Of a stretch of DNA of 64,000 bases, positions 28,492-37,454 are shown one piece after another. Position 1 is the stretch's first letter. Every line of letters starts with the position of its first letter. The translations under genes and the position numbers were made by a program. This stretch comes from Anaerobiospirillum sp. NML120448 (GTDB taxonomy: Bacteria; Pseudomonadota; Gammaproteobacteria; Enterobacterales; Succinivibrionaceae), in NCBI RefSeq assembly GCF_023050945.1, contig NZ_JALKIM010000002.1, forward strand, positions 55,793-119,792, written 5' to 3'. The notes under the pieces were generated by a model. It worked only from the letters and a program-made list of their open reading frames with translations. It was not told the origin of the DNA and searched no databases.

Positions 28492-29859
28492 TTAAGCAAT
28501 GATATATATAATAGCTGCAATGGCAAAACCAATAACACCAATTAAAGTCTCTAATACAGTCCAAGTCTTTAACGTGGTCTTTTCATCAATGCCATATAAG
28601 CCTTTAAATAACCAGAAGCCAGAGTCGTTAAAGTGAGATAACACAACAGAGCCAGCAGCTACAGCTACTACAATGGTACAAATCTCAATTTGTGATAAGT
28701 CAGTGCCAGCTAAAGTTGGAGCAATAAGAGCTGCTGTAGTAGTTAAAGCTACAGTGGCAGAACCTTGAGCTACACGTAAACAGGCTGAAATAATGAATGC
28801 TGCACAGATTACTGGAATACCAAGGTCTGATAAGGTGGAGGCTAAGGCATCACCAATTCCAGAGGTACGTAAAATACCACCGAACATACCACCAGCACCA
28901 GTTACTAATACTACGGAGCAAATAGGGGCTAAAGCTTTATCACAGAACTTCTCTAACTGCTTCATACCAAACTCTTTTCCAAACACAACTAAGCAAAGAA
29001 GTAGGGTAATTAATAAGGCAATAGGAGTTTGACCAAAGATAGTTAAGAAAGAGAGCATCTCACTCTTAGGTAAAGCACCTGTAGATTGTAAGGTAGTAAT
29101 ACCAGTGTTAATAAAAATTAAAATTACAGGAGTTAAGAGGATAGCTAATACGGTAGCGAACTTAGGTGGTGTCACCTTTACTTGATCTTGGCTATCATCG
29201 CTAAAGAGCTCAGGAACCTTAACAAACCACTTCTTACCGCACCAAAGACCAAATAAGTAAGATGATAAGTACCAAGTTGGTAAGGCAATACATAAGCCTA
29301 CAAATACTAGTAAACCAACATTAGCACCAAGAACACTAGCAGCAGCAACTGGACCTGGGTGTGGTGGTAAGAATACGTGCATTACAGAGAAAGCACCAGT
29401 GGCAGGCATAGCATACATAAGTAAGGAGCCGCCTAATCTCTTGCCTACAGACAAGATAACAGGGAGCATTACTACTAAGCCAGCATCAAAGAAAATAGGG
29501 AAAGCAAAGAGTAGTGAGGCAATACCTAGAGCTAAAGGAGCTTTCTTTTCTCCCAAGATTTTAATCAAGGTATCAGCTAGCACTTGAGCGCCACCTGATT
29601 GCTCTAAAATCTTACCAATCATGGCTCCTAAGCCTACCAGTAAGGCAACAGAGGCTAAAGTGCCTCCAAAGCCTGACATCATTCCAGGAATGATTTTATC
29701 GTAAGGAATGCCTGTGGCTAAGGCGGTAAAAGCTGAAACAACAACTAGAGAGGCAAAGGCATGCACTCTTAGTTTCATGATTAACACTAAAAGAACTACT
29801 ACAGCAATACATGCTACAGATAGTAGATAACTAGTGGAATGAGCAAGTGTTTGTTCCAT
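28492..29859 (-). CDS. gntT: Gluconate:H+ symporter, GntP family
   Basis: Inner-membrane transporter of 455 residues with 12 or more hydrophobic helices. Family features include VGLGAMIGKILEQSGGAQVLADTLI, FAFPIFFDAGLVVMLPVI, MHVFLPPHPGPVAAA and TTTAALIAPTL. GntT, GntU and GntP cannot be told apart with confidence, but the linkage to gntK and the repressor and the operator pair at its promoter suggest the main gluconate importer. It is transcribed away from gntK. Confidence 0.93.
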   Translation of the reverse strand: MEQTLAHSTSYLLSVACIAVVVLLVLIMKLRVHAFASLVVVSAFTALATGIPYDKIIPGMMSGFGGTLASVALLVGLGAMIGKILEQSGGAQVLADTLIKILGEKKAPLALGIASLLFAFPIFFDAGLVVMLPVILSVGKRLGGSLLMYAMPATGAFSVMHVFLPPHPGPVAAASVLGANVGLLVFVGLCIALPTWYLSSYLFGLWCGKKWFVKVPELFSDDSQDQVKVTPPKFATVLAILLTPVILIFINTGITTLQSTGALPKSEMLSFLTIFGQTPIALLITLLLCLVVFGKEFGMKQLEKFCDKALAPICSVVLVTGAGGMFGGILRTSGIGDALASTLSDLGIPVICAAFIISACLRVAQGSATVALTTTAALIAPTLAGTDLSQIEICTIVVAVAAGSVVLSHFNDSGFWLFKGLYGIDEKTTLKTWTVLETLIGVIGFAIAAIIYIIA

Positions 29860-29916
29860 AGTTACTTCCTCTTAATTCTTAATTTAACTAACTAAAAAGC
29901 TACAAAGCAAAACTTT

Positions 29917-29969
29917 ATGTTACTGATAACATGTAACAAATATGATACTGGTAACAATGGAAAAAGCAA
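29917..29969 (-). promoter_or_regulatory. gntT promoter with two GntR-type operators
   Basis: On the minus strand, TTGCTT (-35, 29964-29969) and TATCAT (-10, 29942-29947) have a 16-bp spacer. One operator-like palindrome, ATGATACTGGTAACAA (29942-29957), covers the -10 and spacer. The second, ATGTTACTGATAACAT (29917-29932), is just downstream of the expected start. Both resemble the known E. coli GntR site type (ATGTTACC-GGTAACAT). Confidence 0.7.
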
Positions 29970-30186
29970 GCTTGTTTTTTCATCAAATTTTTTAAACAGT
30001 GATCTATATCTAAAAACTGACAATTAAATTTTTTACGGAATTTATGGGAAAAAATTGCTCTTTTTGTCACTTTTAAAAGTGGTGATAAGCAAGACATGGT
30101 AAGCAATTTAACACTATCACAAGAATGACTATAAATTGAGGAGCGGGCGCTCTAAAAAGCTGGCGAAAAATTTTTTGTCGTCAAAA

Positions 30187-30246
30187 ATGTTACCAATAAC
30201 TATTCAAAATTAAATTTGAATCCTATATACTGGTTATCGGTAACAT
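30187..30246 (+). promoter_or_regulatory. gntK-edd promoter with two GntR-type operators
   Basis: TTCAAA (-35, 30203-30208) and TATACT (-10, 30226-30231) have 17-bp spacing. ATGTTACCAATAACTA (30187-30202) lies directly upstream of the -35, and TGGTTATCGGTAACAT (30231-30246) overlaps the start region. A separate perfect palindrome, CACTTTTAAAAGTG, at 30068-30081 lies midway between the two divergent promoters and could bind another regulator. Confidence 0.7.
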
Positions 30247-30352
30247 TGCAAAGCGAGCTAAGCTTTGTAGTCACCTTAAATTAAGCTTTGGTGCTTAAAG
30301 AAAAGTTTCTTTTACTGTTTGCTTTGTAGTTTGTTAATTTGTGGAGCTAATA

Positions 30353-30874
30353 ATGATTGATGTCATTAAATGCGTAGTGATGGGCGTATGTGGTTCAGGA
30401 AAGACTTCTGTAGCTCAGGCTATCGCTCATAAGTACAACGCTACTTTTATTGATGGTGATGACCTTCATCCTCGCGCCAATATCGTAAAGATGGCCTCAG
30501 GCAATCCTTTAAATGATGAGGATAGAGCTCCTTGGCTTGAGCGCATTGGTGATGTGTTTTTCTCACTACAACGCCGCAGCTTATCTGGTGTAGTAGTTTG
30601 CTCTGCCCTTAAGAAAAGCTATCGTGACATTATTCGTAAAGATAATGACGGTTTGATCTTTATCCACTTACGTGGCTCCATGGAAACTATTTTAGAGCGC
30701 ATGGCTGCTCGTCAGGGTCATTATATGAAAAAGGAAATGGTGCAAAGCCAATTTGACACTTTGCAAATTCCTGGTGATGATGAGCCTGATGTAATTGAAG
30801 TTTGCATTGAAAAGCCTCTAGATGAAGTAATTAATGATGTAATTACTAAGTTAGAGCAGCGTCTTGCTAAATAA
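30353..30874 (+). CDS. gntK: Gluconokinase
   Basis: Phosphorylates gluconate to 6-phosphogluconate with ATP. The P-loop GVCGSGKT is at residues 11-18. FIDGDDLHPRANIVKMASG and LNDEDRAPWLERIGD are gluconokinase signatures, and CSALKKSYRDIIR and the LID-like ERMAARQGHYMKKEMVQSQ follow. The frame is open from a GTG at 30341, but GGAG at 30343-30346 fits the ATG at 30353 with six-base spacing, giving 173 residues, the normal length. It is followed by edd after 183 bp. Confidence 0.96.
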   Translation: MIDVIKCVVMGVCGSGKTSVAQAIAHKYNATFIDGDDLHPRANIVKMASGNPLNDEDRAPWLERIGDVFFSLQRRSLSGVVVCSALKKSYRDIIRKDNDGLIFIHLRGSMETILERMAARQGHYMKKEMVQSQFDTLQIPGDDEPDVIEVCIEKPLDEVINDVITKLEQRLAK

Positions 30875-31057
30875 AGCATCATTGACTGACTTACAATACT
30901 AATTACCAGTTGGGCTTTAGCCCTAAATTTAGGCTCTAACCAGCTATTTTTTACCAGCTAATTTTTGTGAGCCTGTTTGTTGTTTAGAAATTTGCCTCGA
31001 GTTTAACGCCTTATTTAGGTGCCAAGAGACAAGTATTGATAATTTTGAGAGGATCAA

Positions 31058-32857
31058 ATGTTAAATAACGTTGTTGCCAAGGTAACTCAAAATCTTGAAG
31101 AGCGCTCTGTAGAGGGTCGTAATGCTTATTTAAAGATGATCTCAGATCAAGAAAAGCTTGGTCGTGCTCGTGGTTTTTTAACATGTTCTAACTTAGCCCA
31201 CGCAGCAGCAGGTACTGATTTAGCTGATAAAAAAGATGTAGTTAATGCTCAAAAGGCTAATATTGGTATTATTTCCGCCTATAACGATATGCTTTCTGCT
31301 CACTGCCCATATCGTTTATATCCAGAAGCTTTAAAAGAGTCTGTACGTAAGGTAAATGCTACAGCTCAGGTAGCTGGTTGTGTTCCTGCTATGTGTGATG
31401 GTGTGACCCAAGGTCAGCCTGGCATGGACATGTCCTTATTCTCTCGTGATGTTATTGCACAAAGCGTTGCTATTTCTTTAAGCCACAACTGCTTTGATGG
31501 TGCCTTATTATTAGGTATTTGCGATAAGGTAGCCCCAGGTTTAGTAATGGGTGCCGCTGCCTTTGGTCACTTGCCTGTAGCTTTCGTTCCAGCAGGCCCT
31601 ATGGGTACTGGTATCTCTAACGATAAGAAAACAGAGATCCGTCAAAAGTATGCTGCAGGTGAGCTTGATAAGAGTGCTCTTCAAGAGATGGAGTGCTGCT
31701 CCTATCATAGCCAAGGCACTTGTACTTTCTATGGTACTGCCAATACTAACCAATTAGTGTTTGAGGCCATGGGCTTGATGTTACCTGGTTCTGCCTTTAT
31801 TCCTCCTAACACTCAATTACGTGCAGCTCTTAACGATTATATTGCTCAAGCTATTGTTGATAAGACTGTAGTTGGTGCTCACCCAATGCCTTTATATAAG
31901 GTAGTAACTGCTAAGAATATTATTAACTCCTTAGTAGCTTTATTAGCCTCTGGTGGCTCAACTAACCATACCTTACACTTAGTTGCTGTAGCTAAGGCCT
32001 TTGGTTATACCTTAACTTGGCAAGATATTTCAGACTTATCTGATGTTGTTCCTTTATTAGTTAATGTTTATCCAAATGCTAAGGCTGATATTAATGCACT
32101 ACAGCAGGCTGGCGGTGTACCTGTATTAATGAAGGCTTTATCACGCCGTCATTTAGTACACGAGGACGTTAATACTGTTGTTGCAGACTTTGCTTCTCAA
32201 TTAACCACTCCAATTGTTGAAGATGGTGTATTAAAGTTTGTCGATTGCGGCGAGACTAAGGACGACAAGGTTTTAATCTCTGATGAAACCAATGCCTTCC
32301 AACAAAGCGGTGGCTTAAAGGTATTAAATGGTAATTTAGGCCGCTCTGTAATTAAGATTTCTGCTGTTGCTCCTGAGCATCGCCATGTTAAGGCCCCAGC
32401 TGCCGTATTTAATGACCAGTATGAAGTTAAGAAGGCCTATGAAGAGGGCAAGCTTAATCATGACGCTGTGATTGTAGTACGTTATGCTGGTCCTGCTGCC
32501 TCTGGTATGCCTGAGCTTCATATGTTAATGCCTGTATTAGGTAACTTACAAAAGGCAGGCTATAAGGTTGCCTTGTTAACTGACGGTCGTTTATCTGGCG
32601 CATCTGGCAAGATCCCATCAGCCCTGCACGTAAGCCCAGAGGCTTTACGTGATGGTAAATTAGCTTTATTACGTGATGGCGATATGATTGATTTTGATGC
32701 TGAAAACGGCACTGTAAACTGCTTAGAGGACTTATCTGGTCGTGTCCCAGAGCATCCAAATACTGAGGCTAATGAGCAAACCTTTGGTCGTTACTTATTT
32801 AAGGTATGCCGTGACAAGGTAGGCTCAGCAGAAGAGGGTGCCACCTTCTTGTTCTAA
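31058..32857 (+). CDS. edd: 6-phosphogluconate dehydratase
   Basis: Entner-Doudoroff enzyme converting 6-phosphogluconate to KDPG; an iron-sulfur protein of the IlvD/Edd family. NIGIISAYNDMLSAHCPY, GCVPAMCDGVTQGQPGMDMS, CFDGALLLGICDKVAPG, SCCSYHSQGTCTFYGTANTNQ-like CTFYGTANT, and GRLSGASGKIPSALH are present. It has 599 residues against 603 in E. coli, and is complete. In many genomes eda (KDPG aldolase) follows directly; here a terminator follows and eda is not in the window. AGAGGA precedes the ATG. Probably cotranscribed with gntK. Confidence 0.97.
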   Translation: MLNNVVAKVTQNLEERSVEGRNAYLKMISDQEKLGRARGFLTCSNLAHAAAGTDLADKKDVVNAQKANIGIISAYNDMLSAHCPYRLYPEALKESVRKVNATAQVAGCVPAMCDGVTQGQPGMDMSLFSRDVIAQSVAISLSHNCFDGALLLGICDKVAPGLVMGAAAFGHLPVAFVPAGPMGTGISNDKKTEIRQKYAAGELDKSALQEMECCSYHSQGTCTFYGTANTNQLVFEAMGLMLPGSAFIPPNTQLRAALNDYIAQAIVDKTVVGAHPMPLYKVVTAKNIINSLVALLASGGSTNHTLHLVAVAKAFGYTLTWQDISDLSDVVPLLVNVYPNAKADINALQQAGGVPVLMKALSRRHLVHEDVNTVVADFASQLTTPIVEDGVLKFVDCGETKDDKVLISDETNAFQQSGGLKVLNGNLGRSVIKISAVAPEHRHVKAPAAVFNDQYEVKKAYEEGKLNHDAVIVVRYAGPAASGMPELHMLMPVLGNLQKAGYKVALLTDGRLSGASGKIPSALHVSPEALRDGKLALLRDGDMIDFDAENGTVNCLEDLSGRVPEHPNTEANEQTFGRYLFKVCRDKVGSAEEGATFLF

Positions 32858-32901
32858 TTCGTTATTTAAACAACAACAAAAACTCACATTTATTTAAATC
32901 T

Positions 32902-32941
32902 AAAACGCCATGGTATCCCAAAACGACCATGGCGTTTTTTT
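32902..32941 (+). terminator. Terminator of edd
   Basis: AAAACGCCATGGT and ACCATGGCGTTTT form a perfect 13-bp stem followed by a T run. Confidence 0.92.
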
Positions 32942-32965
32942 ACCCTAATCAATCCCTCCTGTACC

Positions 32966-33049
32966 CAGCCCATGAGCGGCCAATCTCTACACTCTACACA
33001 GCCACGACTTAGTAAGCAGCCTTTCTCTGTTGCAGTCCATGAGCGGCCA
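32966..33049. repeat. Direct repeat CAGYCCATGAGCGGCCA, two copies
   Basis: The 17-bp motif occurs at 32966-32982 and 33033-33049 with one difference, 67 bp apart. The surrounding 700-bp gap (32858-33613) is otherwise AT-rich with no gene seen. The motif could be a dispersed element or regulator site. Confidence 0.6.
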
Positions 33050-33613
33050 CCCTTTAGACGCTGCTTGAACTTTAAACTTCACAGTAAAGCAGTAAGCTTT
33101 ACTATGCGTAATTTCACAGTGATTTAGGTGTGTGATTTGTGTTAATTATGTTCATGCACATAAAGCTAGATTAGTTAAGGCTAATAGATATCGATAAGTT
33201 TTCTAAAAACAAGATATATAGGCATTTTAGGTAAATTATTTAAAGTGATTTAAAAACTTGAGGTTGATCACTGTTTAAACACAATATGTGCAATAGTTTT
33301 TTCTTGTTGTGCTAATTAAGCTATGCTAGGAAAAATGAAATGTTGCACCTATGAGTAGTAGAAAAGTACTAACAAACAAACGGTGAAAGTTAGGTAATTT
33401 CTTGTACTTAAAGCAGCATTTTTGGAAGAACATCTCTTTAATTTATTAAAAGCGATCTTAAGCGAGTTTAAGTTTTTTACTTGTACTGCTATTTAGCAAA
33501 CGATGTCATTAGGGATGGTTGATTCTCGTTGGCTATTAAGATGGGAATGAGGCACTTTGTGCGCTGTTGTCTTATTTAGAGTTTAACAAGATCGCTAATT
33601 GGAGTTAAAACCA

Positions 33614-34477
33614 ATGAGACAGCAATCCTTGCTTTGTAAATGTTTAGGTTTAGCAAAAGTGATACGCCTTAATATTGGCACTGTGATAGCTCTATTAATG
33701 GTAGGGTTAAGCTGTGCTGTTTGTTCGCCAGCTAATGCCATTATTAGATTAGATCAAAAGGGTGATCATGTTGAGTATTTACAAGCCCTTAAAGGAGTAA
33801 AACTAAAGATCATGGTCGAAACAAATAATGCTCCTTTTGCTTTTTTAGAGGGTAATTTTGCTCGTCCTATTGGCTATGATATTGATGTTATATACGCTTT
33901 GCAAAGAAGACTAAGTTTTGAGCTCGAGGAAAATCGCTTCTTTCCTACCAGTACAGAAAATGGCTTTAAGATGCTTGAGCTTAAAGAAGCAGATATCTTG
34001 ATAGGTGGTATTACCTATGATGAAAAGAGACTTAATAAGTCAGAGGCATCTAAAGTAATTTTTAGCTCAGGTCTTAGCTATATTTACTCTCCTAATACCA
34101 AGAAAATTGACTCTTTGGCCTCCTTAAAAGGTTCATTAGTAGGTGTTAAGCCTAATTCCCCAGCTGAGGATTATGTAAATAGAGTTTTAGGCGGCAAGAC
34201 CATTTTGTTTCACAACAGTGTGTTGGCTTTTTATGAGTTAGCCCAAGGTAAAATAGATGCTGTAGTAGCCGATCGTCCTTCCTTACTTTATTTTGCTAAG
34301 ACAATGCCTATTTTCCATCTGGCTGTTTCTGATGATATTTTTGATATTTACAGTGGACAATTTGTCATTTACTTACAAAAGAACTCACCATACACCGAAA
34401 TAATAAATAAAACTCTAAATAGTCTTGAAGCTGATGGAACTTTATACAAGCTACGCAAAAAATGGTTCTCAGAATAG
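33614..34477 (+). CDS. Family-3 solute-binding protein, orphan paralogue 1
   Basis: Periplasmic amino-acid-type binding protein. An N-terminal signal sequence (hydrophobic core about 22-42, ending in SPANA) leads to two bilobal SBP domains. It shows APFAFLEGNFARPIGYDIDVI, GGITYDEKR with the Arg expected to hold the ligand carboxylate, SLASLKGSLVGVKPNSPAEDYV, and the closing SPYTEIINKTLNSLEADGTL. A TTG 15 bases earlier is in frame, but GGAG at 33601-33604 fits the ATG at 33614. It is the most divergent of three paralogues in this region. No ABC permease or ATPase gene is adjacent, so the role may be ligand presentation to another receptor. Confidence 0.88.
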   Translation: MRQQSLLCKCLGLAKVIRLNIGTVIALLMVGLSCAVCSPANAIIRLDQKGDHVEYLQALKGVKLKIMVETNNAPFAFLEGNFARPIGYDIDVIYALQRRLSFELEENRFFPTSTENGFKMLELKEADILIGGITYDEKRLNKSEASKVIFSSGLSYIYSPNTKKIDSLASLKGSLVGVKPNSPAEDYVNRVLGGKTILFHNSVLAFYELAQGKIDAVVADRPSLLYFAKTMPIFHLAVSDDIFDIYSGQFVIYLQKNSPYTEIINKTLNSLEADGTLYKLRKKWFSE

Positions 34478-34505
34478 ATTACTACAGACTATATTGAGCT
34501 TAAGG

Positions 34506-34540
34506 AAAAGGCATGGGGCATCAACCTGTGCCTTTTTTTG
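34506..34540 (+). terminator. Terminator of SBP paralogue 1
   Basis: AAAAGGCATGGG pairs with CCTGTGCCTTTT using two G-U pairs, and TTTTTTTG follows. Confidence 0.8.
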
Positions 34541-35153
34541 TTTATATGGCTATACCTCAGAAAAAATGGTTTGGTAATTTTTTAAATTTTATATAAGATT
34601 ATCAATATGATAATTTATATCTATTTGAGGGCAAGATGGAGCACTAATAATTCAAATTTAGATGGTAAAAAAAACAATTTTCTTAAAAAGCTTGTCCTAC
34701 AAATTTTTTTAAGCTCCAAGCTCATTATTTTAGGTTTTATAAACAGCTCTTTGCGCTAAAAATCAAAGTTATGACACTTAATCCAAAAAAGTATTCAGGA
34801 TGTATAGCTAGGACAAATTGCTAATATAATGGCCAGAAGAATTTTTTAATTTAAGAAAATGGCTTAGTTGGTCGTTAAAGTACTTGATAAGTATTTTTAG
34901 TTAGTACTTTTTGTGTGGTATTGATTTTAAATTATCTTTGCAAAATTCATTTATGTAGTTAATTTTGTCCTAATGTTTTCTTTTGGTTAGCTACAAATTT
35001 AAAAAAACATAAGGCAGAATGAACAGCCGTTTTATTGTTGCCTATACCATGAATGACATCAATCAAGGCTTTTAAGCTAGGTATGGGTAATTTAGTTGTT
35101 GAATTTCTATTGAAGATATCTACCTTTTAGGTGATTAAAAGGGGGAGCTGGTG
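34541..35153. other. AT-rich gap between SBP paralogues 1 and 2
   Basis: No gene is supported. Contains a small ATTATC-AATAT-GATAAT hairpin near 34600 and presumably the promoter of the next gene. The words ATAAGGCAGA near 35010 and 36058 recur in the leaders of paralogues 2 and 3, and may be a shared control or relic of duplication. Confidence 0.45.
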
Positions 35154-35924
35154 ATGAGGTTGAAGAACCAAATTTGGGCTGGAATTGTTTCCACCTTTTT
35201 ATCTGTTTGTTCTCTTTCTTCTGCCCAAGCTGCAGGCGAGTTGCAACATATTACTTTATCAATTTTCGTAAATCCAGTTGGTGCACCCCAAGCCTTTTTA
35301 CATGATGATTTGGTTCATCCTATGGGTGTGGATATTGATATTGTTTATGAGCTCCAAAGACGCTTAATGTTCAATATTAAAGATAACCGTGTTTATCCTC
35401 TACCACGTACTGATGGCTTTGCCCGTTTACGTAATGGAACAGCTGATTTAGTAATTGGCGGTATTTCCTATACAGAAGAACGTGCTCAAATTTATGACTT
35501 TACCCCAGTTTTTTGGCAATCTAGTTTAGGTGTTCTCTATAGCAAGCGCAGCAATATCACTAGCGAACAAGATCTTAAAGGCAAGAGAATTGGTGTTAAG
35601 GAAGGCTCTCCAGCTACTCCATATGTTGAGGCTTTGGGAGCAACACCTGTTTATTTTAATAATTTAACTTTAGCTGCCTTTGAGGTAGCCAATGGTGATT
35701 TAGATGGTCTAATTTATGATCGTCCTCCAATTAAAGATTTTGTCATGAATGTTAAATCAGCTAATTTAGATGTTACTAATAGTGAGTTTGGTCAAGAGAG
35801 TTGTATGTATGCTTTTGCACTTGCTAAAGACTCTCCTTATACCAAAATAATCTCTCAGACCATTTTGGAGATGATGGCTGATGGTACAATAGATAGTATT
35901 TTAGAAAAGTGGAAAACCAAATAA
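35154..35924 (+). CDS. Family-3 solute-binding protein, orphan paralogue 2
   Basis: Signal peptide ending SSAQAAG, then an SBP fold of about 230 residues: APQAFLHDDLVHPMGVDIDI, YELQRRLMF, GGISYTEERAQIYDFTPVF, DLKGKRIGVKEGSPATPYVEALG, and SPYTKIISQTILEMMADGTIDS. It is very close to paralogue 3 in order and motif. The frame opens at GTG 35151, but GGGGGAG six bases before the ATG at 35154 supports the latter. The conserved NPVGAP start of the mature protein is shared with paralogue 3, but in paralogue 1 it reads ETNNAP, so ligand contacts may differ. Confidence 0.9.
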   Translation: MRLKNQIWAGIVSTFLSVCSLSSAQAAGELQHITLSIFVNPVGAPQAFLHDDLVHPMGVDIDIVYELQRRLMFNIKDNRVYPLPRTDGFARLRNGTADLVIGGISYTEERAQIYDFTPVFWQSSLGVLYSKRSNITSEQDLKGKRIGVKEGSPATPYVEALGATPVYFNNLTLAAFEVANGDLDGLIYDRPPIKDFVMNVKSANLDVTNSEFGQESCMYAFALAKDSPYTKIISQTILEMMADGTIDSILEKWKTK

Positions 35925-36241
35925 TGGCCATTAGTGCACTTAATAAGGTTTTAACTCATAATTAATCCGCAATATCTAAAATAGTCGTTCAATTTGCTTC
36001 TTTGTGGGATTTGAAAAAATAACTTATCTAATTAGCACTTAACTTAATTCCTAGAAATAAGGCAGATTAGATAATTATTTCTTAATCTCCCAGAGGAGCT
36101 ATTTGAAAAATAAGCAAGCAATATATTTTTTGCAATGAACAGATTAGTTTGCAGTGAGAACTAATTCTTGTAATTAATAACAACTTTTTTGTTTGGCGAA
36201 AGTTTAAAAGTTTCTTTATTATTATTTAGAGACAGATAGAT

Positions 36242-37018
36242 ATGAGAGTAGTAAAGAGAATAGGTGTATTACTGTCTGCCTTAATGTTGGGGTTAGGACT
36301 ATCTACCAATGTTTTAGCAGCAGGAGAGTTAAAAGGTAAAACACTAACGGTAGTTATTAATCCCGTTGGTGCACCGTTAGCATTTTTAACCGATGACTTA
36401 GAACATCCACAAGGCATTGATGTTGATATTATTTTAGAATTACAAAAGCGCTTAGGTTTTAAACTTACTGAAAACCGTATTTTCCCTGAGGCTTTTACAG
36501 ATGGTATGGAGCGTGTTCGCACTGGTAAAGCTGATATTTTGGGTGGTGGTGTTTCCTATACCGTAGCTCGTACTGAAGAATTTGATTTTTCTCCAATTTA
36601 CTATGAGTCATCTTTGGCTTTGCTCTATAGCAAGAAATATAATCCTGACATTAAAACTTTAATTGATATTAAGGGTAAGACTATTGGCGTGCAAATGGGA
36701 TCTACCTCTGAGCATTATGCCAATATGTTTCATGCTACACCTGTGATTTTTAATAATGTAATGTTAGCTTATTTCCAAGTGGCAAGAGGCAAAATGGATG
36801 GCATTATTTTTGACCGTCCTGAAGTAGCTGATTTTGCTCGTGTTATGCCGGCTCTAGACTTAGCAATTACCAATGATACTTTTGGTGCTGATGATTGCCA
36901 ATTTGCTTTACTGTTAACTAAAGACTCTCCTTATCGTGAGATCATTGCTTACACTATGGAGCAAATGTTTATGGATGGCACTATTGATTCCATAAAAAAC
37001 AAGTGGCAGGCTAAGTAA
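36242..37018 (+). CDS. Family-3 solute-binding protein, orphan paralogue 3
   Basis: Signal peptide ending STNVLAAG, then APLAFLTDDLEHPQGIDVDI, LELQKRLGFKLTENRIFP, GGVSYTVARTEEFDFSPIYYE, DIKGKTIGVQMGSTSEHYANMF and SPYREIIAYTMEQMFMDGTIDS. The last residues, KNKWQAK, align with the ends of the other two paralogues. The ATG lacks an obvious ribosome site (AGAGACAGATAGAT upstream). A 317-bp AT-rich spacer without a gene separates it from paralogue 2, and a 436-bp spacer with a long inverted repeat separates it from the chemoreceptor. Confidence 0.9.
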   Translation: MRVVKRIGVLLSALMLGLGLSTNVLAAGELKGKTLTVVINPVGAPLAFLTDDLEHPQGIDVDIILELQKRLGFKLTENRIFPEAFTDGMERVRTGKADILGGGVSYTVARTEEFDFSPIYYESSLALLYSKKYNPDIKTLIDIKGKTIGVQMGSTSEHYANMFHATPVIFNNVMLAYFQVARGKMDGIIFDRPEVADFARVMPALDLAITNDTFGADDCQFALLLTKDSPYREIIAYTMEQMFMDGTIDSIKNKWQAK

Positions 37019-37135
37019 GATTTTGCTATCTAATAGTCTTAACTATTAGGTGCGTGAGCTAAGGGAGATAAAAGATAGCTTTTAGTAGAGCAAGGTCTTA
37101 TTATCGTAACCTTAGATTTTATATATCTATACTAG

Positions 37136-37253
37136 TTAGCTAGTACTAGCTTTCAAAAGTTTATTCCCCTGTTTTAAATTAGCAAAACCTCGAGTTTACT
37201 AGCTTTAAGTAGCATTTAAGGGGGACGAACTTTTGAAATCCAGTACTAGCTAG
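37136..37253. repeat. Long imperfect inverted repeat upstream of the chemoreceptor
   Basis: Arms of about 34 bases (37136-37169 and 37220-37253) match at roughly 27 positions, including TAGCTAGTACT and TTTCAAAAGTT blocks and CCCC/GGGG at the inner ends. The 50-nt loop repeats TACTAGCTTT. It lies in the 436-bp gap before the MCP gene. Further downstream, GAGTTTAAACTC at 37411-37422 is a perfect palindrome near the likely MCP promoter. Confidence 0.65.
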
Positions 37254-37454
37254 TAATATGATATTTGGGTATCAAGTGTTTAAAGTTTTCTTAGCTGCAG
37301 AACTTCATGTAGTTAAGGTATTTTCAGTATCAAAAATAATTTTTTATTATTAGGTTTTGTTGATTTTGGTACTAAAGATATGTTTTGACACGAAACTTTT
37401 AATAGGGCTTGAGTTTAAACTCCAGAATATGGCTGGATTTAGGGAGTAGTTATC

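Noticed and set aside
29915..30106. Minus-strand frame in the gntT-gntK intergenic region
   Set aside because: It overlaps the promoter and operators of gntT and has no ribosome site.
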